Part shown: positions 8,766 through 18,000 of the stretch, piece after piece
Position numbering within the stretch: the stretch's first letter is position 1
Layout: the number at the start of each line of letters is the position of its first letter
Assembly (NCBI RefSeq): GCF_024362805.1
Contig: NZ_CP093299.1
Span: 2,698,001 to 2,762,000, forward strand
Origin: Salipaludibacillus sp. LMS25
Lineage (GTDB): Bacteria > Bacillota > Bacilli > Bacillales > Salisediminibacteriaceae
Length of the DNA stretch: 64,000 bases
Reading direction: 5' to 3'
Notes under the pieces: generated by a model
What the model saw: only the letters and a program-made list of their open reading frames with translations
What the model was told of the DNA's origin: nothing
The model's database searches: none
Position numbers and translations under genes: made by a program

Positions 8766-9926
8766 ATGACTGTCACCCCTCACCAACTGGACCTCTGGTC
8801 GTCTAATATGTCAGATCTGTATCAAAGCCTTGAGGGGGAGATTATACGTATCCTTATCAAACGTTTAAATAGAGAGTCCGGTGACATAACAGAGTGGCAA
8901 GCTCAAAAGCTAGCAGAGTTACGTCTGTTTAACAATGACGTGACCAAGCTGCTATCAAAAGTCACGAATGTTGCCGAACCTGAAATTAAAAGGATGTTTC
9001 AAGAGGCTGGCAAGCAGATTGTGCAAGATGTAGATAACGCTATGCCTTATGCGTCTAGGCCAATGCCAACAAACTTAGATAACACCATGCGGGCCTATCA
9101 TAGCCAAGTTTGGGGTGACATTGATAACTATGTTAATCAATCACTTATTACAACGAGTTACGGCAGAGGGTCGGCGCAACTGGCCTATCAAAACACTTTA
9201 AATAAGACAGCTGCTATGTTTAACACTGGTCTTTACACGTTTGAACAATCATTGGAAAGATCGATCACCGAACTTGCTCAAAAGGGTATTCGTACTAGAC
9301 TGACGGACCGAGGAGGCAACACATGGAGCCTAGAGGGATACACTCGCACCGTTTTAAAGTCAACACTAGGAAACACATACAACCAGCTGAGAACAGAGCG
9401 TATGAGCGAATATGGCGTATATACGGTGCTTGTCACAAGTCATGTAGGGGCTAGGGACGCTTGCTCGATTATACAAGGAAATGTGGTTGATTTAAGACCT
9501 ATGGAGCAATTACCTGCAGATAGTGAATATCGATCTATTTATGATCCATACTGGCAGGCAGAGTATGGAACAGCTGGAGGCCATCGAGGTACAAATTGTG
9601 CCCATCTTCATATTATTTATATCCCTGGGATAAGCACCAACAATCAACCTAAATATGACGCTGAGCTAAACGAGAGAGTGGCAAAGGCAAGAGATACGCA
9701 ACGACGCATAGAGAGGGAGATTGTTAAATATAAAAAGAATCTTATGGTAGCTGAGGAATTGGGTAGTGACAATGTTGGTCATTGGCGGTCGATGGTAAGA
9801 CGTAGACAAGCAGCTATGAGAGAGCATCTAAGCAATAACGAAAAGTACCTAAGCAGGAATTACAAAAGAGAAAAAGTCTACACGCCCTTATCAACTTTGT
9901 TGGAGGGCTTTTCTTATGACCATTAG
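8766..9926 (+). CDS. Phage minor capsid/head protein (Phage_min_cap2 / gp7-like)
   Basis: A 386-residue protein. The segment SHVGARDACSIIQG, followed by GTAGGHRGTNCAHLH and a P-G, is the signature of the phage minor capsid protein 2 family, functionally like SPP1 gp7 and Mu F. These enter the prohead with the portal and may follow DNA into the cell. The long helical N-terminal region agrees. Its C-terminus stops at 9926, before a 36-residue small gene. Confidence 0.9.
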   Translation: MTVTPHQLDLWSSNMSDLYQSLEGEIIRILIKRLNRESGDITEWQAQKLAELRLFNNDVTKLLSKVTNVAEPEIKRMFQEAGKQIVQDVDNAMPYASRPMPTNLDNTMRAYHSQVWGDIDNYVNQSLITTSYGRGSAQLAYQNTLNKTAAMFNTGLYTFEQSLERSITELAQKGIRTRLTDRGGNTWSLEGYTRTVLKSTLGNTYNQLRTERMSEYGVYTVLVTSHVGARDACSIIQGNVVDLRPMEQLPADSEYRSIYDPYWQAEYGTAGGHRGTNCAHLHIIYIPGISTNNQPKYDAELNERVAKARDTQRRIEREIVKYKKNLMVAEELGSDNVGHWRSMVRRRQAAMREHLSNNEKYLSRNYKREKVYTPLSTLLEGFSYDH

Positions 9927-9987
9927 GAGGTGATCTAATTTATCTGCCAAGCTGCGGGCAATGTAGCGACTGAGAGGGGGGAGATTG

Positions 9988-10098
9988 ATGAATAACATTA
10001 AGAATTTCTTGTGGGGAACTTTTAATTATCGAAATAAAGGTATTCCTTTTTATAAATGGCATCTAGTTGGATTTGAATTTATGAAATTATCTAAGTAA
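9988..10098 (+). CDS. Very small hypothetical protein, 36 residues
   Basis: ATG start after GAGGGGGGAGATTG, an excellent ribosome-binding site. The protein is aromatic and basic (FLWGTFNYRNKGIPFYKWH). Supported only by its start region and position between late genes. It resembles in composition the small gene after the portal. Confidence 0.45.
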   Translation: MNNIKNFLWGTFNYRNKGIPFYKWHLVGFEFMKLSK

Positions 10099-10223
10099 TT
10101 AACCGTCTTTAGCCAACAGACGGAATAAACAGGGCTATTTATTATGCACTCATCGCAGTTATGCGTTAAATAGCTAATCCATCGCGGACAATACCGCGTC
10201 ACAAAATGTAGGAGGATTTAGAC

Positions 10224-10817
10224 ATGAATAGAGAAGAATTGAAATCTTTAGGTTTAACAGATGAACAGATTGATAAGGTTATGGCAAGTCACGGTAAGAC
10301 ACTTAACGAAACCAAAGAAAAAGCAGACAAGGTAGATGGTCTGGAGAGTCAAATTGAGGACTACAAGCAACAAATTGCTGACCGTGATACTCAGCTTGAA
10401 GAACTTGGCGAAAAAGCTAAAGGTAATGAAGAATTAACATCGCAGATTGAGGAATTAAAGCAACAGAATGAAACGACAAAAACGGAGTATGAACAGAAAC
10501 TTGAACAACAAGCCTTTGATCACGCTATTGAAAAAGCGTTAGGGAGTACTAATCCTAAAAAAGGTAAAGACGATGATGTGTCTCACTCATTGAAAGCTAT
10601 CAAGTCTTTGTTGGATATGGACACAATCAAGATGGATGGCGATACACTAAAAGGCTTTGATGACCAATTAAAAACGATTAAGGAAACTAGTCCATTTTTG
10701 TTTGAATCTGAAGAAAGCCAGCAGTCGCCGCAGATTGTCACACCCGGCAATCCAGACGGCGGGAGTAACAGCAACGATGATCCGTTTGCTGCCAAACTGG
10801 CTAAATACACTAACTAA
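10224..10817 (+). CDS. Phage scaffolding protein (GP20 family)
   Basis: A 197-residue acidic coiled-coil protein starting after GTAGGAGGATTTAGAC. It opens with REELKSLGLTDEQIDKVM, typical of phage GP20 scaffolds, continues with a heptad-rich rod (IEDYKQQIADRDTQLEEL) and ends with a C-terminal capsid-binding helix region. Scaffolds guide capsid assembly and then leave or are degraded. It directly precedes the capsid gene. Confidence 0.9.
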   Translation: MNREELKSLGLTDEQIDKVMASHGKTLNETKEKADKVDGLESQIEDYKQQIADRDTQLEELGEKAKGNEELTSQIEELKQQNETTKTEYEQKLEQQAFDHAIEKALGSTNPKKGKDDDVSHSLKAIKSLLDMDTIKMDGDTLKGFDDQLKTIKETSPFLFESEESQQSPQIVTPGNPDGGSNSNDDPFAAKLAKYTN

Positions 10818-10836
10818 AAGAAAGAAGGAATAGAAC

Positions 10837-11781
10837 ATGAATAAACCATTTAATCCGTATTTAACTTTAAACATTCAGCATTTTGCTGAAGGGACAGCAA
10901 ATCAAAATCAAGCAGCACGTAGATATGAAAAAGAATTTAAGCAGCTATTACAAGCGGTATTCCAATCACAAGCATATTTCCGCGACTTTTTTGGTGGAGG
11001 AATCGAAGTGTTGGATGGTGTACAGAATAACGAAACAGCTTTTTATGTTAAGACAAGCGATATTCCTGTTGTTGTAGGAACCGAATATGACAAAGGTGCT
11101 AATACGGCTTTTGGATCTGGAACAGGAAGCAGCACCCGTTTTGGCCAGCGTACGGAAATCATCTATCAAGATACGCCAGTCCCTTACACTTGGGAATGGG
11201 TTTATCACGAAGGTATTGACCGCCATACAGTAAACAACGACTTCCAGGCTGCTGTTGCTGATCGTTTGGACTTGCAGGCGCAAGCAAAAATCAAGAAATT
11301 CAATGCACAACACAGTAAGTTTATTTCAAGTGTGGTCGAACACTCTGAGACATTGTCTGGTTACGAAAACGATCCTGTACTTGCAGTTTTCAACGCCTTA
11401 GATGAATATTACACAAACATTGAAGCAATTGGAACGAAGGTAGCTAAAGTAAATACAAAATTGTATAACGCAATTGTGGATCATCCGTTAACCACATCTG
11501 CTAAACGTTCTGGAGCAAACATTGACCAAAACAACATCACGACTTTCAAAGATTTTGCTATCGAAAAAATTCCTGATGCTATGCTTCAGAGTGGAGACGT
11601 GGCTTACACGTATATCACGAACATTGGTAAAGCTTTCACGGGTATTAACACTGCTCGTACTAAAGAGTCAGAGGATTTTGATGGCGTCGCTCTTCAAGGT
11701 GCTGGTAAAGCTGGTGAGTTTATTCTTGAGGATAATAAAAAGGCGGTAGCTAAGGTAGTTGCTGGAACGCCAGAAGGGTAA
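10837..11781 (+). CDS. Major capsid protein
   Basis: A 314-residue protein with the N-terminus L-N-I-Q-H-F-A-E, frequent in Firmicute siphovirus capsids, then a region with FFGGGIEVLDGVQNNETAFYVK (given in part) and VPYTWEWVYHEGIDRHTVN. Length and position right after the scaffold support the call. It builds the icosahedral shell, probably with the HK97-like fold, although the fold cannot be proven from sequence here. Confidence 0.9.
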   Translation: MNKPFNPYLTLNIQHFAEGTANQNQAARRYEKEFKQLLQAVFQSQAYFRDFFGGGIEVLDGVQNNETAFYVKTSDIPVVVGTEYDKGANTAFGSGTGSSTRFGQRTEIIYQDTPVPYTWEWVYHEGIDRHTVNNDFQAAVADRLDLQAQAKIKKFNAQHSKFISSVVEHSETLSGYENDPVLAVFNALDEYYTNIEAIGTKVAKVNTKLYNAIVDHPLTTSAKRSGANIDQNNITTFKDFAIEKIPDAMLQSGDVAYTYITNIGKAFTGINTARTKESEDFDGVALQGAGKAGEFILEDNKKAVAKVVAGTPEG

Positions 11782-11791
11782 GGTGATATAA

Positions 11792-11965
11792 ATGGCCAAG
11801 TACAAAGTATTACAACCGTTTAGAGATAAAAAGACAGGTGAGGAATACGCGGAAAACCAAGAAATCGACATGACAGTAAAGCGCGCAGAGGAAGCTATGA
11901 AAAACCTCAAAAAGTGGGATGGCGACTTTTTAGAGCGCGTAGATAACAAGGAGGAGGGCGAATAG
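11792..11965 (+). CDS. Small protein downstream of capsid, 57 residues
   Basis: ATG start with AAGGTGATATAA upstream. Reads KYKVLQPFRDKKTGEEYAE then D-M-T-V-K-R-A-E-E and L-E-R-V-D; this pattern is common in small proteins coded directly after phage capsid genes, possibly a capsid decoration or head-completion accessory. The terminator overlaps its last codons. Confidence 0.7.
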   Translation: MAKYKVLQPFRDKKTGEEYAENQEIDMTVKRAEEAMKNLKKWDGDFLERVDNKEEGE

Positions 11966-11977
11966 CTCTCCTTTTTT
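11953..11977 (+). terminator. Rho-independent terminator
   Basis: GGAGGG pairs with CTCTCC (one G-T pair) around a seven-base loop, followed by T6. It lies at the end of the capsid transcription unit and probably gives partial termination. Confidence 0.75.
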
Positions 11978-11990
11978 GAGGGGGGATATG

Positions 11991-12395
11991 ATGCCTTATC
12001 TCACGTTTAACGAGTTTAAAGAAATGACGACAAAAGACATCAACGAGGACGCTTTTAAAGGCTTACTACCAAAAGCATCTGCGTTATTGGATAATGAGAC
12101 ACATCATTTTTACAAGTGGAACGAGATCGAGAAGGATAACACATGGCGTGTCCAGCAATTTAAGCTTGCTCTAGTCGCACAGATTGAGTATTTTAACTTG
12201 CTTGGTGCCACTACGTTTGAGGAGATTAACAACGCACCACAGACGTTTTCCGCAGGTCGTACAAGCGTCTCAAACGCTAGCCGTTATAACCCATCAGGAT
12301 CAAACGAGAGTAAGCCTTTATTAGCTGAGGATGTCTTTATTTACTTGGAGGGCACGGGCTTACTTTACTCAGGTGTAGGGGTGAGGTCATGGTGA
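11991..12395 (+). CDS. Phage head-tail connector protein
   Basis: A 135-residue protein. ATG 11991 has GAGGGGGGATATG upstream. Sequence reads PYLTFNEFKEMT, then helices with F-K-x-L-L-P-K-A-S-A-L-L-D, and V-Q-Q-F-K-L-A-L-V-A-Q-I-E-Y, the pattern of gp6/YqbG-type adaptors that sit under the portal. Position after capsid and before the minor capsid trio supports it. Confidence 0.8.
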   Translation: MPYLTFNEFKEMTTKDINEDAFKGLLPKASALLDNETHHFYKWNEIEKDNTWRVQQFKLALVAQIEYFNLLGATTFEEINNAPQTFSAGRTSVSNASRYNPSGSNESKPLLAEDVFIYLEGTGLLYSGVGVRSW

Positions 12396-12730
12396 TGCCA
12401 AAACCTCCTCTCAACTTTTTAATAGACTCTTTTGTGTATAAAGAGTACCTGGGGGATAACAACTGGTCTGAGCCAGAATATGCAGAGCCTGTCACCATTA
12501 ATAAGTGTCGGATTGACCGAGGGGCGGAGTACACGTCCACAACGTCTGGTAAACAACTCTTATACAATGCGGTTGTTTTTTGCTATGGAGATATGACAAC
12601 ACCACTGCCAGAGTTTAAAGCACAATCTATTTTGCATTTTGATGGGCATGACCATACAGTCACTAAGGTCATACCGATTTACGAGGCTTATGACAAGACT
12701 ATCTACTCGTATGAGCTAGAGGTGGTCTGA
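12389..12730 (+). CDS. Minor capsid / head-closure protein (Minor_capsid_1 type)
   Basis: A 113-residue beta-rich protein overlapping the connector gene by seven bases. It shows the expected pattern D-S-F-V-Y-K-E-Y, then C-R-I-D-R-G, L-Y-N-A-V-V-F, and H-D-H-T-V-T-K-V-I-P-I-Y of the stopper proteins that close the head after packaging. Confidence 0.8.
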   Translation: MVMPKPPLNFLIDSFVYKEYLGDNNWSEPEYAEPVTINKCRIDRGAEYTSTTSGKQLLYNAVVFCYGDMTTPLPEFKAQSILHFDGHDHTVTKVIPIYEAYDKTIYSYELEVV

Positions 12731-13056
12731 TGGTACAGGTTAACGTTAATTTAAGTAAAGTAAAAGCAAAATTAAGCACTGGAAATGTAAAGCGCGGCAG
12801 GATTGCGCTGGCTAATCAAGCGTTATCTGATATGAATCAATTTGTGCCAATGCGTGACAATATTTTAAGGCAAACCGGCCATGTAAAAGGTGATGGATCT
12901 GAAGTAATTTGGAGCACAGCGTATGCAGCTAGGCTTTTTTATATGCCTATGTACAACTACACCACACCTGGCACTGGACCAAGGTGGGATCTAAAAGCAA
13001 AAAGGATTTTTATATCCGACTGGGAACGAGCATTTGTGAAGGGAGCTGACTGGTAA
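12730..13056 (+). CDS. Minor capsid protein (Minor_capsid_2 type)
   Basis: A 108-residue protein whose start overlaps the previous stop. D-M-N-Q-F-V-P-M-R-D-N-I-L-R, then W-S-T-A-Y-A-A-R-L and P-G-T-G-P-R-W-D-x-K-A-K is the signature of this family of head-tail joining proteins. The three overlapping genes 12389 to 13451 are a conserved cassette. Confidence 0.88.
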   Translation: MVQVNVNLSKVKAKLSTGNVKRGRIALANQALSDMNQFVPMRDNILRQTGHVKGDGSEVIWSTAYAARLFYMPMYNYTTPGTGPRWDLKAKRIFISDWERAFVKGADW

Positions 13057-13451
13057 TGGATTTTATGGAGAGATTGGCAGAGAGAATAAATGACATACCA
13101 GAGCTCCCAATACAATGCCGAATGGGCTATCTGGGTACAGGTGAATCCTTTGTTGTTTATCCTTTACCGGGGTCTCAAGTTGTTATGGAATACATGGATG
13201 GCACTAAAGACCAAGAACTAAATTATGAGTTAGCTATGCAGTCGAAGTCACAGAGTAGCACCCATAACACCTTATGGCTCGTGCAAAATGAGTTAGAGAG
13301 TTTAAAAGTGCTAGAGAGTCAGGATGGAAGTTTTCAATTTGAAGAACTAATCATAACCAACAAACCATTCATCAATCAGTTAGATGATCAAGGATGGTTT
13401 GTTTTTTTATTGGATGTACAAGCAAAAATAACAGTTTTTAAGGAGGAATAA
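13056..13451 (+). CDS. Minor capsid / tail-completion protein (Minor_capsid_3 type)
   Basis: A 131-residue protein overlapping the previous gene by one base. It shows the family pattern with an N-terminal helix, then M-G-Y-L-G-T-G-E-S-F-V-V-Y-P-L-P-G-S and Y-M-D-G-T-K-D-Q-E-L-N-Y-E. It probably caps the tail tube where it joins the head. Confidence 0.85.
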   Translation: MDFMERLAERINDIPELPIQCRMGYLGTGESFVVYPLPGSQVVMEYMDGTKDQELNYELAMQSKSQSSTHNTLWLVQNELESLKVLESQDGSFQFEELIITNKPFINQLDDQGWFVFLLDVQAKITVFKEE

Positions 13452-13455
13452 GAGA

Positions 13456-13920
13456 ATGGGTAAAAAAAAGAACGCATTACGGGGTCACTTTGTACAAGCG
13501 TATGAACCGGGAGTAGAAACACCAGACGAAGAATCATGGTTAGAGTTAGCTCATCAAATCTCTTCAATTGGGGATGACACACAAGAGGAAACAGAAGATG
13601 AAGCGTTTTACAGCGGCGATGGTACACCAGAGACGACGGTTATATCAGTAGCTGGTGCTTACACACCAGAGGGTTATTATGATTCTGATGATCCTGCTCA
13701 AGCTTTAATCGCGGGATTAAAATATAAAACAGGTGATGGCCGTAAAATTTGGCATAGGGTTGTGTCTTCGGACGGTAAAAAGGAATGGGTAGGTCGAGCC
13801 ACAGTATCATCTATTGTAGCTGGTGCTGGTGACGCAAGAGCATACGAGACCTTTAGCTGTAATATCCGTTTTGATTCTATTCCAAAAGAAACAGATCTAA
13901 CAGAAACACCAGAAGGCTAA
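13456..13920 (+). CDS. Major tail (tube) protein
   Basis: A 154-residue acidic protein starting after AAGGAGGAATAAGAG. Short strands, E-S-W-L-E-L-A, then D-G-T-P-E-T-T-V, Y-T-P-E-G-Y-Y-D, and a C-terminal F-S-C-N-I-R-F-D-S-I-P fit a siphovirus tube protein. Position between tail completion and chaperone genes and a terminator directly downstream (highly expressed structural gene) support it. Confidence 0.88.
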   Translation: MGKKKNALRGHFVQAYEPGVETPDEESWLELAHQISSIGDDTQEETEDEAFYSGDGTPETTVISVAGAYTPEGYYDSDDPAQALIAGLKYKTGDGRKIWHRVVSSDGKKEWVGRATVSSIVAGAGDARAYETFSCNIRFDSIPKETDLTETPEG

Positions 13921-13925
13921 AAGTA

Positions 13926-13950
13926 AGAGGGGCGTCATGCCTCTCTTTTA
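13926..13950 (+). terminator. Rho-independent terminator after tail tube gene
   Basis: GAGGGGC pairs with GCCTCTC around GTCAT, followed by a T-rich run. It probably raises tail tube mRNA relative to the downstream chaperones. Confidence 0.8.
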
Positions 13951-13971
13951 TTTTTTATGAGGAGGTCTACC

Positions 13972-14421
13972 ATGTCAGGAGTAAAGATTGATATAAAACG
14001 TACGGGGTTTCCAGTGAAAATAGGGGATGTCGAGCTATGGTTTGATAGTTCGTTAGAGAATCTTAGACGCTTTTTTAATGTGGATGAAATTGCACAGGAG
14101 AAGCTGAAAGAAGCCCAAGAGAAGGCGAAGCACATCCATTTTCCCGATGATGTGAACGTTGAAAATATAGATGTTAAGACAGTTGATGCAGCTTTTGACG
14201 TCAACAAAGAGTTTATAGCAGCGCAATATGACATCATTTTTGGAGATGGAACGTTTAAAAAGGTTTATAAAAAATACCCCGACATCATAGCGTTAGAGGA
14301 TGCATTGGATGTTGTTGGCGTTTCTATAGCAAAACGAATTGAAGAACTGGAAGCGGAACGGACTGAAAAGACACAAGCCAAGAAGGCTGAATACTTGAGC
14401 AAAAAAGCTAAAAAGAAATAG
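13972..14421 (+). CDS. Tail assembly chaperone (gpG-like)
   Basis: A 149-residue protein; ATG 13972 follows AGGAGGTCTACC, so the upstream in-frame ATG is not used. Mostly helical and very lysine-rich at the end (AKKAEYLSKKAKKK). N-terminal V-E-L-W-F-D-S-S-L-E-N-L-R-R-F is seen in chaperones that coat the tape measure. The next gene is a Gp15-type chaperone, so the two form the usual pair, here in separate non-overlapping frames 10 bases apart. Confidence 0.75.
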   Translation: MSGVKIDIKRTGFPVKIGDVELWFDSSLENLRRFFNVDEIAQEKLKEAQEKAKHIHFPDDVNVENIDVKTVDAAFDVNKEFIAAQYDIIFGDGTFKKVYKKYPDIIALEDALDVVGVSIAKRIEELEAERTEKTQAKKAEYLSKKAKKK

Positions 14422-14431
14422 GTGGTACATT

Positions 14432-15004
14432 ATGAGGCTGAATGATCCTCAAGTCACCGAGTTTAGTTTTGAGGGTGTTACGTACTCTATTGACCTTGCT
14501 TTTGATAATGTCTTAGACGTCTTTGATGTGCTTAACGATAACGTTTTAAGAGATCACGAAAAAGCAGATACGTGCCTTGCTTTGTTGCTAGGTAACGATA
14601 ATTACGAAAAAGATAAAATAGTCGAAATCTGGAATCTGATTTACGAAGAATTTATAAAAAACGAGGACAAACAGCCGATCGAGTATGACTTAAAAGGCAA
14701 TCCGATGCCTGTTAAAGAGGACGATGAAAAAGAGCAACTGATTGATTTAGATAAGGACGCTCAATACATTTACGCCTCTTTTAGACAAGCCTATGATATT
14801 AACCTTTTAAACGAGCAAGGCCGGTTACATTGGCAAGAATTTCAGGCGCTTTTACATGGCTTGCCAGACGACACAATCTTAAAACGGATTATCCAGATAC
14901 GGGGCTGGAAGCCGAGCAAAGGTGACTCAACAGACTACAAAGAGGCCATGAGGAAACTGCAAAAAGTGTATTCCCTCAACGACACAGGCGAGGAGGTGGA
15001 ATAG
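14432..15004 (+). CDS. Phage Gp15-family tail assembly chaperone
   Basis: A 190-residue protein with the Gp15 pattern: F-D-N-V-L-D-V-F-D-V-L-N-D, then Y-I-Y-A-S-F-R-Q-A-Y-D-I-N-L and L-H-W-Q-E-F-Q-A-L-L-H-G-L-P. The last motif is a hallmark of the family. Its stop touches the start of the tape measure gene. Confidence 0.9.
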   Translation: MRLNDPQVTEFSFEGVTYSIDLAFDNVLDVFDVLNDNVLRDHEKADTCLALLLGNDNYEKDKIVEIWNLIYEEFIKNEDKQPIEYDLKGNPMPVKEDDEKEQLIDLDKDAQYIYASFRQAYDINLLNEQGRLHWQEFQALLHGLPDDTILKRIIQIRGWKPSKGDSTDYKEAMRKLQKVYSLNDTGEEVE

Positions 15005-18000
15005 TTGGCAGATGGAAAAATTAGTATCTCAATTGAAGTTGACGGCAAGCAGGTCAACGTAGCAGCTAAAGAACTTGAAAGGTTAGAAGAATCTGGCCTT
15101 AGGACAGGAAAAGGAATTAAAGCGGCTGAAGGGAGCATGGACAGCCTTAGTGATAGTAGTGCCAAAACTGCCTCTAGTGTTAGAGGGGCAGAAGGGGCGA
15201 TTGATGCTCTTGGTGATAGTGGAGCAAATACCAGTCGAGACCTAAAAGGTGCTGAGGGTGCTATCGACGGACTTGGAGACAGTAGCTCAAAAGCTGGGTC
15301 GAGTGTCAAAGGTGCTGGTGATGCTATCGATGGTTTAGGAGACAGCGGCGCCGATGCTAGTAAAAGTTTAAAGGGAGCCGAGGGGTCTATTGATGGATTA
15401 GCTGATAGTAGCGCTGATGCATCATCTAGCGTCAAAGGGGTATCAGATAGTTTAGATGGCGTATCCGATGACTCTCAGCAAGCATCTGGTGATATTAAAA
15501 AGTTTGCAACTGCTATTGGTCTTGTTGCCATTGCAGCTGCTGCGTTTGGTGTGCTTAAATCCTCCATGGATGACGCTATTAGCCGTTTTGATACACTTAA
15601 CCAGTTCCCTAAAGTGCTACAGGCTTTAGGAGTGTCGGCAGAAGAATCCGAGCAGGCCATGAGTAAACTATCAGACGGTATTGATGGCTTGCCTACTAAA
15701 CTTGACGAGATAGCTTCCAACGCTCAGCGCATGTACACCTCTTTTGGCAACATGGATGAGGCTACTGACACCGCATTAGCTCTAAATAATGCTCTACTAG
15801 GGTCCGGAGCTAGTGCTGCTCAAGCTCAACGAGGGACAGAGCAATATATAAAAGCTTTGCAAACAGGACAATTTGACATGAATACGTGGAATACCCTCTC
15901 CGAGACAATGGATGTGGGTCTTGTTAAGATTGCCGAGAGTTTTGGTTATGCGGGTAAAAGTGCGAAAGATGACTTATATAGAGCGTTGCAAGACGGAACT
16001 GTAACACTCGATGATTTTAACGATAAATTGATAGAGGTTGGTACAGGAACCGGTATCATGGCGGAGTTGGCCAAAGAAAACAGCTTAGGGATTGCAACAT
16101 CATTAGGTAACTTGCAAAATGCAGCGGCTAGGGGAATTGCAAACATTATTGATTCGTTAAATAAACTTGCAGAAGCAGTAACGGGAAAGGACATTGCTCA
16201 AAATATTGATAGTTTGAAAGATATTGTTATGGAATCGTTTAATTTAATGTCCTCTGCTATTGAAGCGACTACTCCTGTCGTTAAGCTTTTTGCATCAGCC
16301 ATTAGTGCGGCTATACCTGTTGTACAAGCCCTATCGCCAGCTATTATAGGGTTGGTAACTGCTTATGCAGCCTATACAGTGATAACAAAAGCTAGCGCTG
16401 CAATACAAGCATCAAATGCGGTTCTAAAGGTGGCGATGGGATCAACTCAAGCTTTAACTTTAGCTACAAAAGCTCAAATGACAGCACAGTTTGCATCAAC
16501 AACAGCAACAAAGGCTCAAACAGTGGCAATGGCAGCACAATCCGGGACAATCAAATTAAGCACGTTAGCAATGGGTGTCATGACAGGGCAGATTGGTCTA
16601 TTAACAGCTGCTAAGGTTATAGGCACAGCGGCTGCTACTGCATTTGGTGTTGCTATTAGATTTATGCTAGGTCCTATAGGTTGGGTGACTGCTGGGATTG
16701 GCTTGCTTGTTACGGCAGTAATTGGAGTAGTTAAATGGTTTAATAGGACAAGCAAAGAGGCAGAAAGATTAAATGACGAAGTTGAAGAATTGGGCGGATC
16801 AACTCAAGCTTTAAATGATAGTGTTGATAGCTCATCCGAAGCTTATAAAGCTAATCAAACAGAGATTAATGCGAGCGCTAAAGCAAATGACGAATTAGCG
16901 AAAAAAATTGAAGAATTAGCTGATAAAGAAAATAAATCAGCATCTGAGAAAGCAATGCTTAACTCATATATCGAAGAGTTGAATGGATCCGTAGAAGGTC
17001 TAAATCTCGCATACAGCGAAGAGGCGGACGCTTTAAGTATGTCATCCGAAGAATTGCAGGCAAGAATAGATTTAATGAAAGAGCAAGAGACAGCACAAGA
17101 AGCTCAAAGTAGATTAACGGAGATTTTAAAAGAGCAAGCGGAAGTTGAGGAAAAACTTGCTGAAACGAACGCTCTGCGTGAAGAGTGGAACGAAAAATTA
17201 GAAGAGGGAAGCGTCAAAGGTAGAGAACATAAAAAAGCTATTGAGGAATTAGACGAACAGGAAGAGTTACTGAAAGAAACGAATGCCGAACTCGCCTTAC
17301 AATATGAACAAACTGAAGAACAGATGACAACGTCTATTGAAGCGATCACAGAAGCCACAGAAAACGGTGTTAGTAATCAGATAATCGCATTTGAGGACTT
17401 GTCGGAATCACAACAAGCAACTGTGGACTCTATGAAATCTACCTGGGAAGATTATAAAGATGCTGCTACAGATATGTTTGATACGCTCAGCGACGAAGCA
17501 GAACTCACTGTTGAAGAAATGACAGCTAACTTAGAAGAGAATCAACGTATTATCGGTGAGTGGGCGGAAGGAATCGCAACACTTGCAGAACGTGGTGTTG
17601 ATGAAGGGTTATTAGAAACTTTAAGAGATGCAGGACCTGAATCAGCTGGGCATGTCAATGCGTTAGTCAATGCATCAGACGAAGAATTAGAGGGATTAAG
17701 TGAAGCTTTTTCAAAAGGCGGGGAGACGGCCACAGATGCATTGAGTAAATCGCTAGGAATCGAAGAATCTGGCGTGATGGAAGCTGTAGGACATTTAGTG
17801 TCGGATACAGAGGATACACTTAGCCAACAAATAGAATCTGCCGATTTTAAATCTATCGGTAATGCCGTCCCAGATGGTTTGGCTGATGGTATTGATCAAG
17901 GATCAAAAAATGCTGAGAACTCATCTAAACAGATGGCTGACGATACGACAGATGCAGCTAAAAAAGCATTGGGTGTCAACAGCCCCTCAAGAGTATTTAT

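Noticed and set aside
10102..10122. Inverted repeat CCGTCT/AGACGG before the scaffold gene as a terminator
   Set aside because: Stem is present but it is not followed by a T-run; left unassigned.
13957..15004. Programmed frameshift between the two tail chaperone genes
   Set aside because: The genes are separated by ten bases with a stop and each has its own start; I see no slippery sequence joined to an overlapping frame.
14935..15435. Long minus-strand frame opposite the tape measure repeats
   Set aside because: It is a mirror of the repeated coding sequence; its low-complexity Ser/Pro/Leu composition is what the reverse of Gly/Asp/Ser codons gives.
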